NCBI GenBank assembly: GCA_036346155.1
Contig: JARFIY010000158.1
Span: 7,102,501-7,166,500, forward strand
Direction: 5' to 3'
DNA: 64,000 nt
DNA from: Sinelater perroti
Lineage: Eukaryota > Arthropoda > Insecta > Coleoptera > Elateridae
Positions 34,219 to 44,966 of this stretch are shown here, piece by piece; the first letter of the stretch is position 1; every line of letters starts with the position of its first letter. Position numbers and translations under genes: made by a program. The notes under the pieces are model-generated. The model made no database searches and was not told the DNA's origin. It was given only the letters and a program-made list of their open reading frames with translations.

Positions 34219-34393
34219 CGGTCAATTGAACACTTTTTCGCGTCTTGCCCAGCTGGTTGTCAGCCACGCAGGTGTAGTTTCCAAAGTCGGACTTGTGCAC
34301 CTTTCGGATCACCAACGTGTGGCGAGAGCCCCTAGATTCCATAATGCGGCGCTCGGTTGTGTCCAGCTGCATGGTGTCTCGATACCACAGAAC
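34219..34393 (-). CDS. Ig-domain exon of an Ig/FN3 cell-adhesion protein (partial gene)
   Basis: A 175-bp minus-strand exon after a tctTCGTTGCAG-type acceptor. The 58-codon peptide starts VLWYRDTMQLDTTERRIM, continues RHTLVIRKVHKSDFGNYTC and then VADNQLGKTRK, and ends at LTG. The W in strand C, the L-I-xxV-xxxDFGNYTC block with its cysteine in strand F, and the A-N-xLG turn are the second half of an Ig domain. The donor GTACGT leaves one base (G) that pairs with the exon at 21606 to give Gly. The matching first half of this Ig domain must lie on another exon, which I could not find. Likely the last Ig of a neural adhesion protein, extracellular. Confidence 0.88.
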
Positions 34394-34519
34394 CTGCAAC
34401 GAAGAGTTAAAAAATTATAATTGAAGATTATATTTTACATTATAAGACGGATAAGTAGACACTAGACAGATTAAATGTCAACCTCCGGAAATTGAAATGG
34501 AACCTCCTTTCCCATCCGC

Positions 34520-34745
34520 ACTAGAATCTCGATTTGGCCCCAAGTTCAAATCAGACTTGCAAGGTATGCGGTCGCCGCCATCCAGACTGCTCGGGAATGG
34601 ATACGCCTCCAAGCAAAAGCCTTTTTGGAAAGGGTATCAGGAAGTTTCCAGGACGTTGGAAAAAATATGTTGACTTCGGAGGGCATTACGTTACACAAGT
34701 AAGTGTTTGGCAATTTGTTTTTTTTTGTAAAAAAATTAGCCCTGA
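34520..34745 (+). mobile_element. Mariner-family fragment, copy 2 of 3
   Basis: Readable in plus frames as a C-terminal remnant: a VQIRLARYAVAAIQTAR-like segment, KPFWKGYQEVSR and a GIRKFPGRWKKYVDFGGHYV segment. The following text tttggcaatttgtttttttt matches the sequence after the C-terminus in the 22.98-kb and 35.9-kb copies. It lies about 110-350 bp upstream of the Ig exon's acceptor. No catalytic core is present. Confidence 0.6.
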
Positions 34746-34749
34746 ACCA

Positions 34750-35115
34750 CCTTATTCTTCTCTAACAGCTAAGCATTTCTCAGCTAAAGTGAATTCTGAT
34801 GAGGTTTTTGCAAACTTTTTGATAACCCGTTGCTACTCCAATAAGGCTTTACCTTAATATATGTTTTGCTTTGAACTATTGAGTTTCATGAGAAGAAATA
34901 ATATTTAGATTCTTTCCATTGAAACGGAGCTTCAGTTACGATTTGGAAAATGTACAGGAAAACAAGGCATACAACTGCTTCCCGTATGCGACAACGTACT
35001 TTGGGCGGAACGAGCCACTCAGAGCGGGATTGTTTTCTGCATATTAGCAGCGATGGCGCATAAAGAAGCAGGCCCTCCATTTTTACTCGCGCCTTTTATT
35101 GCTTTCGTCCTCGGT
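34750..35115. other. Unassigned sequence
   Basis: No feature recognised between the mariner fragment and the next CpG-rich island. Confidence 0.35.
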
Positions 35116-35119
35116 CATT

Positions 35120-35520
35120 ACCGTTTGCATAATTTTAGGGCGCCGTAGCAGCGCGCCTCCGCCATTTCGGCGGAGCTCCGCCGCGATGAAATATCGCGCG
35201 CATTAAAAGCGGCTGCATTGTGCCGAACAATGCGGCACGGACGAGCGGGCGCCCACAACAGGTAATCAGGTGTAATGCGCGGCTGCACCGAGCGGGCGCC
35301 GCCATTGTGCCGGGGCTTCCCCGACAACAGATGCAATCGTTCCCTTCATTTGCGCGTGTCGCACTACGGCACGCGCGCCGGCAATTTGCAAATATAATTG
35401 GCTTTTTCATTCCTGCGGCACGATAGCGTCTTCTGCCCCCGGTGCGCTGGCGCTCGATGCTGGCCTAATCGCGGTTCGCTTATCCACCCCCACATCGGGC
35501 GGAATTGATGATTAAACGCC
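35120..35520. promoter_or_regulatory. CpG-rich non-coding island E
   Basis: A strongly GC- and CpG-rich block (gagcgggcgccgccattg, gccgccgcgatgaaatatcg-like words) with interspersed TAAT-type words. Long overlapping open frames occur on both strands, as expected from GC richness, and carry no recognisable domain. It lies about 0.7 kb upstream of the Ig exon. Candidate regulatory DNA. Confidence 0.35.
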
Positions 35521-35649
35521 AGCAATACCGTAATCCACTAAGTGGCCAAGCCACAAACATTTACTTTATCAGGACAAGCAGTCATCCTTGGATGGTCAGA
35601 TATTTTTTGATCCATTACCTAAAAAAATAAGCGGTGATTGGTGGATACC

Positions 35650-35722
35650 TTCGTGACTCGGTTAGTAAAACAGAGATTCAACACGCTGGGGACCGGATGG
35701 GTTTGAATCCCACAAAAGATGG
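35650..35722 (+). repeat. tRNA-like SINE fragment (B box)
   Basis: The stretch gactcggttagtaaaac resembles a tRNA A box. The word ggtttgaatcc (35700-35710) matches the RNA polymerase III B-box consensus. The intervening sequence is the right length for a tRNA-related SINE head but does not form a complete tRNA. Assigned from boxes alone. Confidence 0.4.
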
Positions 35723-35909
35723 GATTAGGTGTTTTGCAAAGGCTTCTACCTTTTCGTTATTACAAGGTGACTCACAAATATGACCGAAACTGATTTTAGT
35801 GTAAATAGGCCGCATTGCGCAGCAGCTGTGCGACTTTGAGAGAGTGGAGTTATAACCTCCACCTTCTACTCGGGTTAGAACTTCTTCAGTACTGATTGGG
35901 AGTTGCTAC

Positions 35910-36830
35910 AGTAATGAGCAAACAGAAGATACCGCGGAACGCATTGTGATCAAATTCCTCGTTGGAGAAAACGTTCCATTCGCTGAAATTTATCAGAGAC
36001 TCCAACAACAGTATGAGAAATCCGACTTTGTAGTAGTCTAAAGAGGGACAGAGAGCGCGTGGAGAATGAACCGCATGATCATCGGCTGCGAACATCCGTC
36101 TTCCGAGCTAAACATTAAACATACAGCTGTTTTTTGTGAGAATAGACGCAGCACCATCAAGAACTTGGAGCAATGCTGGCCATCAGTGTTTGTAGTGCAG
36201 AAGACATCGTGAAAGACCACCTGCTCTATCACAAGGTGAATGCACGGACGGACGTGAAAGATTGGTACGCATGCAAGCTGTCAGTCATCTATAGCAATTT
36301 GAAGACAAAAGTGATGCATTTTTAAAGTCTATAGTGACCAGCGATAAAATGTGTGTCTCAGCAGTCATCACGTGACTGGCGGCACACCGGTTTTCTCAAA
36401 CCCAAAAAAGCGCGGAGGAGTGATGAGAACGTTCTTCTGGTAACAAACGTGAAGGAAAAATCTAATCGAAAAGGAATAAATGTGGAAAGCAGGTAGCCTT
36501 CCTTCACGACAAAGCACGCCCCATATGGGCAAAACAATGGAAACCCCCGTAAATCGAAACGAAATCTTCTAGCACATCCCCCGTACAGTTGATTTGGCTC
36601 CCAAGTGATTTCTAACTGTTCGTAAGGCTCAAATTAGATTTGCACAGCAGGCGGTTTTCGGGCAACTCCGCCGTCGTGCAGACTGTTCTGGAATGGATAC
36701 GCCGCCAACTAAAAGCTTCATCAGGATGTTTCTAAAACGTTGAAATAAATGTGTTGAGTACTTTGGAGACTGACATGCAAGCAAGTGTTTGGCAATTTAT
36801 TTTTTTTGGAAAAAGTTAGTCCTGGTCATC
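35910..36830 (+). mobile_element. Mariner-family relic, copy 3 of 3
   Basis: Close in sequence to the 22.98-kb copy. The shared opening aacgcattgtgatcaaattc gives VIKFLVGENVPFAEIYQRL from about 35950, after a start near 35913. Later pieces share the catcgtgaa segment and the C-terminal tail before tttggcaatttatttttttt. Stops and shifts occur throughout. The DDE core is not recognisable. Confidence 0.65.
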
Positions 36831-36834
36831 TTTA

Positions 36835-37100
36835 AACCGCTTTGTACTTTTGGTCCATTGGAACTAGTGTCATCTTTTTGCTTTTGTTGGTAATTTATTT
36901 AGTGAAATTATCATTTCTAGTCTCGTATACTAGCGTAAAGCCTTTGTGTTTGGTGAGTTAAGTGAGTTCTTTGCCATCGTCTTCTTTTGGTTTCTCAAAG
37001 AACTTTTTAACACTATAGAGGCATATGTTTTATTAGGTGTAGGACATGCTACATCTACCAACAGGTTCTTCAATACGGACCTTATGGTTAATATTGTATC
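36835..37100. other. Unassigned spacer
   Basis: No feature recognised. Confidence 0.35.
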
Positions 37101-37122
37101 CTAGATACTGTTGTAATCTGTC

Positions 37123-37678
37123 TCATTCCGTTTTATTCGAGACAAGTCCAGAGCTTCTGTATTTACTGATGAGCTTGCCCCTTAAATTGAGTATAACCGA
37201 TACATGGGCAGAAGATAAATTATAATTTGATTTCACTACAACCGAGTTGTTTGCTATTCTATGAGAGATAAAAAAAGTTAGGAGGTCTAATAGTTTATTC
37301 GGATCTGTTGGCCACGCAGAATGATAGTTGTAGTGCGTATTGATGTAATTTTGGATCTCATGTGTATGCTTGGAATTCCAGTATCTGCTTGCAATCCACC
37401 TGTTACTCAACGTTGAAAAGAAAGTAGTGTATTGATCAGTAAAGATGGTATGCGTCGGAGAGCAGTAGACTAGGAAAAGGCGGGGTAGTTTAGTATTTTT
37501 TCATTTCGTAATGCCGGATGGAATTTTTGGTGATAACCATATTTTCCACGTGAGCTGTTCGATCAGGATGGTTTGTGTTATAGGTAGTACAATTGGGTGT
37601 TTTAAACAGTTTAGACACTAACATTATGTCAATTCCGTTCAAGTTGAGAAAAGTAATTAATTCAAGTTTATGGTTCAA
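37123..37678 (-). pseudogene. Jockey endonuclease relic
   Basis: Two minus-strand pieces in order. The first (37490-37678) has LELITFLNLNGIDIMLVSK followed by NTNHPDRTAHVENMVI, matching the endonuclease N-terminus (FLxxNxIDIMLISETHFT ... YNTNHPDGTAHGG). The second (37123-37410) has HSAWPTDPNKLLDLLTFFI and LSSAHVSVILNL, equivalent to the TDPNKxPDLLDF and SSDHSPV segments; SDH reads SAH. It is an older jockey copy than the one at 1.9 kb. Confidence 0.75.
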
Positions 37679-37959
37679 TAAACCTTCTGACTATGTGTTT
37701 TATTATGAAGATAATTTACTATTAATAGCTTTCAGTAAATTGACATAATATTGCTTTGGTTTATTAATTGGAACATTTAAATTCTGCTAGAAAAATGGCT
37801 AATTTTCCCCCCAAGTGCATGGTAGAATGTGATTGAACAATTATTTGGGCAGCAACTGTCAAAAGATTAATTACAAAATTCTTTCCTCCCAACAGCACTG
37901 GGTCCTAAAGGTAGCGCTACAATAGGACAACAAATGGCCGTACTAATTAGAGTTAAAGT

Positions 37960-38860
37960 TGTGTTTTTTAAGTGAGGTAGGCCAAGTGTCCAGGGGCACT
38001 TTTTTCGGACAAAAAAATTATTCGCGCAGGTCTAAATTGTGGTATTCATTTCTGGGCACTAATCCGACTCTCATCCACAGAAGGCAACTAATGGCCGCAC
38101 CTGGATATAAAAAGGAGGACATCTACCCAAACTTCGCGAAAAGTGATCTACCTAAAGGACAAGTGCAAAAAGCATCGGGAAATTGCCAAAGTAGACTCTG
38201 GATTCTATCATCCAAAAATATCAGATGACAGGCAAAATTAAAAATGGAGAGGGATAAAACCCAAGATAATCGATAGGGCCGCTAGTTAAGAAAAATCGAC
38301 TCGGCCATAGATGTGCCTGAGAAGGTTAAGGAATAGTTACACCCCAAACAATCCGGAACAGAATGCACGAGAATAATATGCGCAGTATATTGCTCCGCAA
38401 GCCGTAACCTTTTTGGCCTGGGCCAAAAAGTGTGATTCGGCGTCGGAGAACTTTTGGAAGTGTGGCGGTAACCCCACAAAGCCTACAAATTAGAATGTTT
38501 GTTGCCGACTGTAAAGTTTGGAGGTGGGAGTCTATGGCAGCATCTGGTGTGGTTAGATTTTATCCACTGCACCAGTATGCCTACAAGAGCCTGCTGGAAC
38601 AAATTTGATGCTCTCAAGCTGCCAAAGAAATTTTACTTTCACCAAGATATCGATACTAAGAATCCGATAGAGTATTTGTGGTCTATCACAGAATTTGGTC
38701 TGCGAAAGCGACGGCTAATGAACAAGAGGAGCAGAAGGCTACTCTGTGGAAAACTTCGGACGCGACCGGAAAGTTGGTAGGGTCTATGAGGGATAGATGT
38801 AGGGCCGTTATTAAGGCCAAAGGTGGCCAACTAAATATTAGAACCGTTTAGGACAAATTT
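37960..38860 (+). mobile_element. Tc1-type transposon relic with internal deletion
   Basis: Plus-strand pieces of Tc1 transposase: LPTVKFGGGSLWQHLVW, matching the conserved PTVKHGGGSIMLWG; KKFYFHQDIDTK, matching FTFQQDNDPKH; and directly after it NPIEYLWSITEFGLR, matching SPDLNPIEHLW. The 30-odd residues normally between these two motifs are missing, so the third catalytic segment is cut. A region near 38060-38230 may be the N-terminal DNA-binding part, less certain. Ends not firmly identified. Confidence 0.7.
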
Positions 38861-38869
38861 TTATATAAA

Positions 38870-39690
38870 ATTTTAATGTAGAGAGTTTCAGGGCTATTTT
38901 TTAGGTATGTTATACCTGGGTGCCTAGTTTTCTGGTTGTGCCTGCCGGAGAGTGCCTTTAATTCCTTAATTTGGTTGTGGGACATGGTATTCAAACTGTT
39001 ATTTAGAACAAAATAAAAAATTTTTGCCCGACTGTAAGTTACTAGGTTGTGCTGGCATATTACCGAGATTCGGAAAATGTAGTGAGTTAGGAGCGTTGGT
39101 CATGGCTGATGCGAACCTTCGAATTGGAATAAGTTTGTCGTTTGCTTTGTTTTTTGCATTCTTCTACCTTGGGCAGCCCTTATAGTTGAAAAGATGAGAA
39201 CCATCTCAGAATGCACATTTGGATAGTGTAGTTTGTGGTTTTTACAGTTTTTTGGAGTCATGCGCACTACGCATTTTACAGATGTGTAGTGTCTGGTGCA
39301 TTAGTTCTTAGGGTGGCTATAGTTTTCTTGACAACTGCAGAGAAATGCAATTTTGTACTTTTTTATTGTTTGTGCTTGTTTCAATTTAACAAATAAGAGC
39401 GGAAGAGGATTTTTTCTAATTGTATATTTGGTACTTTTTGCATATTTACAATCTACTTATTTAACAAGTAATTAGTAAATGGTATGTGGTGCGGCATGTC
39501 ATGTAGGGTGTCATGGTCGTTGCCATTTCCCCAATAATGTTACTCTAATGTTGATTGAATTATCACAGCAAGTGGTGTGGCGATTGTGTCCTGTTAAGTC
39601 ATTGTTGTATGTTCTTGTAAGCCTTTGTGGATAGTTTCATTTGTTATACACTACGAAGCATCTGTTATTGTTTTAAGAATCTTTGATTGA
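38870..39690. other. Unassigned sequence
   Basis: No firm feature. It may include the 3' end of the jockey relic that follows, but no motif is readable. Confidence 0.3.
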
Positions 39691-39699
39691 TATGGATTG

Positions 39700-40600
39700 G
39701 ATCAGATCGGTTTTAATATGGTTTTATACAGAAGTATTTTATTCCTTAGAGAAAGTTCGGATCGTTTTCCAATTAGCCAGTTCATTGGTTTAGTTTTCGC
39801 TTAGCCTTAATGTGTGTATTTTAGTTTAACCTCTGATCTAGATGCAAGCCTAGAAATTTTTTTAGTTTTTTGGGGTTCTGGAGCATGATTGATTTTGATC
39901 TTGGGGACTTATTGCTTGTCTGCTAGTAAATGTGACTTGTGCTGACTTGTCAGCATTAACTGTAATGCGCCATTTGTTGAATCAATCTTGGAGAGTATCG
40001 AAACGAGTATGTGGGTGTTTTGCTGCTGCTTCAGGTTTTTCATTCGTTAAAAGAATAGCCGTATCGTCTGCGAATGTGGCCCTTCTGGTATGATCTGGAG
40101 TTGACGTGATAGAGGTCCCAGTACATTACCCTGTGGCACACTGAAGGTAATTTGGTGGTAGTCAAACACTGTGTTGTTAATCATAACTTGAGTCTTTCAG
40201 ATATATACAATTTAAGCACAAAGTACCATTGGATTGGGAAGTATAGCTTGATTTTGAATATCAGGCCTTTATGCCACATTTTGTTAAAAGCTTGTCATGT
40301 CAAGGAATACTGTAATGCATACGCGTTTTGACTCTAAGCTCTCCATGCTATGGTTAACAATTCGATGACTGGCGTATTATTTCGTGGTGTTGCCGAAAAT
40401 TGAACTGACGGGATGGAATTGTGCAGTCCAGATCTAAAGTTTAACGAATTCTTTTGAGCAACAGCCTTTTAACAATTTTGGACATTAAGGGCAGGAAACT
40501 GGTTGATCTGCAGAAGAGGTTGGGGGTAGTTTACCGGGTTTAGCTATCATAGTGATCTGGACGAATTTTTATGGCACAGGGAAGTAGCCAAGCCTTAAGA
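39700..40600 (-). pseudogene. Jockey RT relic
   Basis: Minus-strand pieces of a jockey-type polymerase. FSVPQGNVLGPL lies near 40135 and, in another frame, RRATFADDTAILLTNEKPEA near 40090. These are followed by FNKWRITVNADKSAQVTF near 39980-39930, the tail of the palm domain. Both catalytic aspartates of FADD are preserved. The upstream part toward 40600 holds only faint matches. No ORF remains intact. Confidence 0.75.
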
Positions 40601-40699
40601 TTCTAGAGATTTCCGAGGAAGATTCTATAGAACCTCTTGTACTATTGATTCGTAATCCGGGGTTTTATAGGTATTGGTAAGCTGGGTTTGTTTGCGTGT

Positions 40700-41555
40700 T
40701 TTGCCGGCGAAAAGGGTTTGATTTTCATCAAGCAAATGATTCGGTTTTGTTTTCTATGTGTTTGTTTTGAGGTGGTCGTGAGGCAAATATGTTAGAGAAA
40801 CACTCTTTTCTGCCTCTATGACCTCTCATTTTTGGGCTGGTAGGTGAGATGAATAATTTTCTCGACCTTAGATGCGTGATGATACTTCGATAAGTGCCTG
40901 GGGCACGTGTACTGATTTTAACCGCATTGTTTGCTATTGCTTTAGTAAAACATTGTTTATTTGCAGCAACGTTAGTGATATTGTTATAATTAGTGACATC
41001 ATATATAGATATATATCGGAGGAGATTTTTATTCGTGAAGGATGCATACTTTTATTAGGTCGGGGTGTGTGGTGTTTTCAGTTGATTTGGACCTTTTACT
41101 ATTTCTTACGACTTACCATGAGTGACTACTAGCTTCACTTTCTTTTATGACGCCTTCGTTATCATGAAGGTGATCATTAGTTGTGTTTTGAGCAGATATG
41201 CTACTGCTGTAGGGTAGTAGATGGTTGATCAGACACAACCTGAGTTAGAAGTGTTGGCAAGGATTGCTGATTACCGTACATTGGAAATTGTTGATGATAC
41301 TGGATTTGAGGCTGATTGTAAGCAAAGTTTCTTACATAGCTGTAAGTGGCGTTTAAAGTACCCGTTTGGTTAGGAAACAAAATGTTCCACTGATCTTAGA
41401 GGAGTTTGAAGAAATTTGAACTTACGATTAGGCCGTAAAGAGAAATCTCAGAGGCACTTTCTCGCGCATCTTTATACTTCAAAATTTATATAATAAAACC
41501 CATCACATTTATTGAAAAACTTTTCATGACAAAAAATTGACCCGATGAAAACTAC
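40700..41555. other. Unassigned sequence
   Basis: No domain recognised. Possibly the 5' remainder of the jockey relic, but no motif supports this. Confidence 0.3.
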
Positions 41556-41559
41556 GATC

Positions 41560-41960
41560 TCCTGGCAAAGCCGCCAAGTGCTGCACGTTGCAAGCGCGGC
41601 GATTGAGCCGAAAATTACCGGCGGTTGTAATTGAAACCTAACAACTCCTCCAGCGCGCCCTGCCGGTGCAGCTGCGCGTGGTTTGATTAAAAGTGGGCGA
41701 ATTCGTACAAAACCGCCGCGTAATTGGCCCCGAGGCGCCGCCGGGAAAAGGAGCAAAGCGAGCGGCGCCGGCTCGATTAAATAAGTTACTGCAGGTATTC
41801 CTAATTAATTGCAAAAATAAACAGTCAATTAACTGCGCTCGGGGGCGGGCGGCGCCTCGCGCAAAAAGCCCGGCCGCAAACGGGATAAAAATTGCCGGCT
41901 TCGCGCTTCTGGCGGCCTGCGGGCGAAAGGTGGCCGCCGAGCTGTTGTTTGGTTGGGCCT
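41560..41960. promoter_or_regulatory. CpG-rich non-coding island F
   Basis: One of the two richest islands: ggcgcctcgcgcaaaaagc and gaggcgccgccgggaaaag, with taattaattgc, gattaaat and attaattgc between. Open frames on both strands have no recognisable domain. Composition and homeodomain-like cores suggest an enhancer; this is inference. Confidence 0.35.
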
Positions 41961-42309
41961 GTTTACTAACACGCCGTTCTGGATTTCTTTGAGGCTGTTG
42001 ATGTTTCAGATTCCTCTGATAGAGTACTTACAGGAAAGAGACAATCCAAGGAACATTAGGTACCACAAACAAGGAAAGAATTGCAACAGGAAAGAGAAGA
42101 AATAAGAACAAAGTATCATCATATATTATATAGCTCCTTTGTTGGAGCAAAGGGCGCCCTTGTTGGGGCGTTTCATTTGCTTTAGCTTTAGACTTCTTTT
42201 GATGAGATAGCCAGTCTCACGCACTGTCTGGGGTCCGTTCCATTGTCACAATTCTTTCCATTAGTTCCTTTCATTTTTTCCTATCTTTTGCTATTCTTTT
42301 TGCTTGGTT

Positions 42310-42660
42310 TCAATTTAGGTCTACTTGTTTTAGTTCTTCTGTAATTGTTTTTTTCCAAGTATTAGTTGGTCTGCCTCTCCTTCTTTTCCCTGTCCTATTG
42401 TACTCCAAGCCTTGCCTGGTTATATTTCCTATCGGTTTTCTAAGGGTGTGACCAATCCATCTCCACTTGCGTTTTTTTATGGTTATCTCTATTCTTTCCT
42501 CTTTTGTCATTTACCAAAGGTCCTCATTACTGATTACTTCTGGCCAGAAGATTCCGCAAATAATTCTGAGGCATTTATTTATAAATTTATAAAGTCCTCC
42601 AGTTTGCCAAATACATTCCAGTTTATCCCTGTTCTTTTGTCTTCAGTCTTCCTCATTACC
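42310..42660 (-). pseudogene. LINE C-terminal domain fused to a broken RT
   Basis: On the minus strand GVRQGCILSPLLFVIVIDW and VFGKLEDF are followed, after a stop, by INKCLRIICGIFWPEVIS, where roughly 150 residues including the FADD catalytic box should lie between KLEDLDFADD and INKCL. The open tail 42310-42510 carries IKKRKWRWIGHTLRKP and GKRRRGRPTNTWKK, the basic C-terminal module before the 3' end. The junction is near 42590. Confidence 0.8.
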
Positions 42661-43300
42661 CAATCGATTACTATTACAAAAAGGAGAGGGGAGAGGATGC
42701 AGCCTTGTCTCACTCCTCTTTGTATTTCAACTTTTTGGGTGAGTTGTCCTTCATGCTGTATGTATGCCGTGGAGTTGTCGTAAAATAGTTTTTTATTATT
42801 TTAATGTATTTGACTGGTATGCCGTATTGTTCCAATATTTTCCACATTACTTCTCTGTCTATTGTATCGAAGGCCTTTTGAAAATCGATGAAATTTATGA
42901 GGATTTTTTCTTCAACTTCGGCTGTTTGTTCTAGGATAATTCTTAGGGTGTTGATGTGATCGATACATGTTCTATTTGGTCTAAACTCTGCTTGATTGTC
43001 TCTCAGTTTTATATTTATAGGGTTTCTTAATCTTTCTAGAATTATTCTGGTCATTATTTTACTTGTTGTGCTGAGCAGGGTGATCGGTCTCCAGTTTTCG
43101 CACATTGTTCGATTTCCTTTTTTTGGGTATTTTTATTATTATACCTTCTGTCCATTCCTTTGGTATTTGTTCTTGGGTCCATATCTTGTTTAGTAGTATA
43201 TAAAGTAGTTCGGTTTAGTAATTTGAATGTATTTTTATTAATTCTGCTTGGACTCCGTCTATCCCTGCTGCTTTATTATTTTTCAGTGTTTGTATTGCAT
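42661..43300 (-). pseudogene. LINE reverse transcriptase, N-terminal half
   Basis: The main open piece 42710-43105 begins MCENWRPITLLSTTSKIMTR and continues FRPNRTCIDHINTLR, FIDFQKAFDTID, KYIKIIKNYF and YSMKDNS. Upstream, toward 43300, PKEWTEGIIIKIPKKGN is readable in another frame. Palm motif A (FIDFQKAFD) is intact. The following catalytic region is deleted (see the entry at 42310). Confidence 0.85.
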
Positions 43301-43989
43301 TTCTTATTTCGGTTTTAGAAATTTCTTCTGTAGGCAATTCCAGTGTTCCATGTATGTCTATTATGTCTTCTATTTCTCTATTAGTCTTTGCGTATGCTTT
43401 GTATATTTCGGTGAAGTGTTATACCCATCTGTTTTTAATTTCTTCTTGTGTGAGAGTACTTCTCCATTTTTCCTTTTAATTTGGTTGACGTCATTTTGTT
43501 TGGTCCCACTAGTTTTTTGTTATTTTGTATAGTGTTTTGGAATCATGCTTCCTGGCTGCCTCTTCCGCTGCTCTAGTCATGCTGTTTATGTAATTTCTCT
43601 TGTCTTGTCTTGCGCTCTTTTTACTTCATTGTTTTCTTTGGTATAGTTTTCTTGCCATATTTTCCTCTGGTCTTGGTTTTTCTCTATTAGGAGTTTTGCT
43701 CTTGTTCTTTTCTTCTTTCCAGTTTCATTTTTGTTTCATTTGAGATCCATGTTTTATCGTGTCTTTCATTATAACCTATTATTTCTATTGCTGTTTCATT
43801 TAATGTGTTTTTATAAGCGTTCCATATCTCTTCAATAGATAGTATCGATGGGTCCATCATAGTGCTGGCTTTTCTTTCTATCGCTTCTTTAAACTTCTCT
43901 TTTATTTCTGGGGCGTCTAATTTATTTACGTTAAGTTTTCTTCTTTTGGGTTGAGTTTATACTTGGCTTTTATACTGATTTTAATTTTT

Positions 43990-44720
43990 GCTCGCACTAG
44001 CGTGTGATCTGATGCGCAGTCTGCTCCTCTCATAGCTTTTACATCTTGCAATGTGTTTCTCCATTTCTTTTCCATGAGGATATGGTCAATTTGGTTGTGA
44101 GTTGTTCCATCTGGTGAGGTCCAAGTTGTTTTGTTGATGTCCTTATGTTGAAATAAAGTTCCTCCTATTGTGAGGTTGTTTAGGCGCAGAATTCTGTTAA
44201 TCTTGTGCCATTATCGTTTGCCTCACCTATTCCATGTCTTCCCATTACATTCTCCTTTCCTCGTAGTCTCTTCCTACTTTTGCGTTCATGTCACCTATCA
44301 TGATTACAATATCTCGGGTATATTTAGTTTTAGTTTCGTTATAATTGTGTATATTTGGTTATAGAACATATCTTTCACTTCATCTTCTTGCTGGTTTGTT
44401 GGGGCATACACATTTATTATGATTATGTTCCTAAATTTTGCTCTAAATCTTGCCCATATGATCCTTTCTGATACCACTTCCCATTTTAACAGTGCTTTTG
44501 TTGATTCTTTATTTAACATTATTGCTACCCCACGTTCTTTGTGTGCCTGTTCATCTTCGTAGCCTGAGTAAATAATGGAAATGTTGCCTGCTAACTTGAT
44601 TCGGCTATGCCTAATATACTGATTTTGTATTTTTCCATTTCGTTTGCTATTTGGTACGTTTTTGTTACTTCTGCCATAGTTTTAACGTTCCAGCAGCCTA
44701 TAAAGGTTCTGGTTCTTGTG
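43990..44720 (-). pseudogene. LINE endonuclease, frameshifted
   Basis: Apurinic-type endonuclease in pieces. The start IGCWNVKTMAEVTKTYQ lies near 44690. The open piece 44304-44519 has EVVSERIIWARFRAK and IIIINVYAPTNQQED. GDMNAKVGRD-like and GKTWNR-like pieces are near 44290-44230. TTWTSPDGTTHNQIDHILM and GADCASDHTLVRA are near 44120-43990. The SDH motif is intact. At least three shifts break it. Confidence 0.8.
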
Positions 44721-44966
44721 TCTAGGGTTGTTGCTCTAGTATTTGCTTTCCTTTTTTTCTTCTTTTTATTTTTATTCTTTTTTATTTTTAATGTGTCTTT
44801 ATAAACTAAACCTAACTTTTTTTCTACATTTGCCTTATACTCGTTATCCTTGTTATTTGCCTTTGTTGTCGTCAGTTTATCCCTTGTATTTTGCTCTATT
44901 AGTTTTTTGTTTATTTGACTTGTGTGATCATCAACAGTTTCTCTTCCGCTGACGTACCTTCGTTTC

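Noticed and set aside
35118..35426. Three overlapping frames of 68 to 91 codons
   Set aside because: Same GC-rich effect; no domain or splice partner recognised.
41472..41992. Open frames on both strands in the GC-rich block
   Set aside because: Overlapping frames without domains in a CpG-rich island; composition explains their openness.
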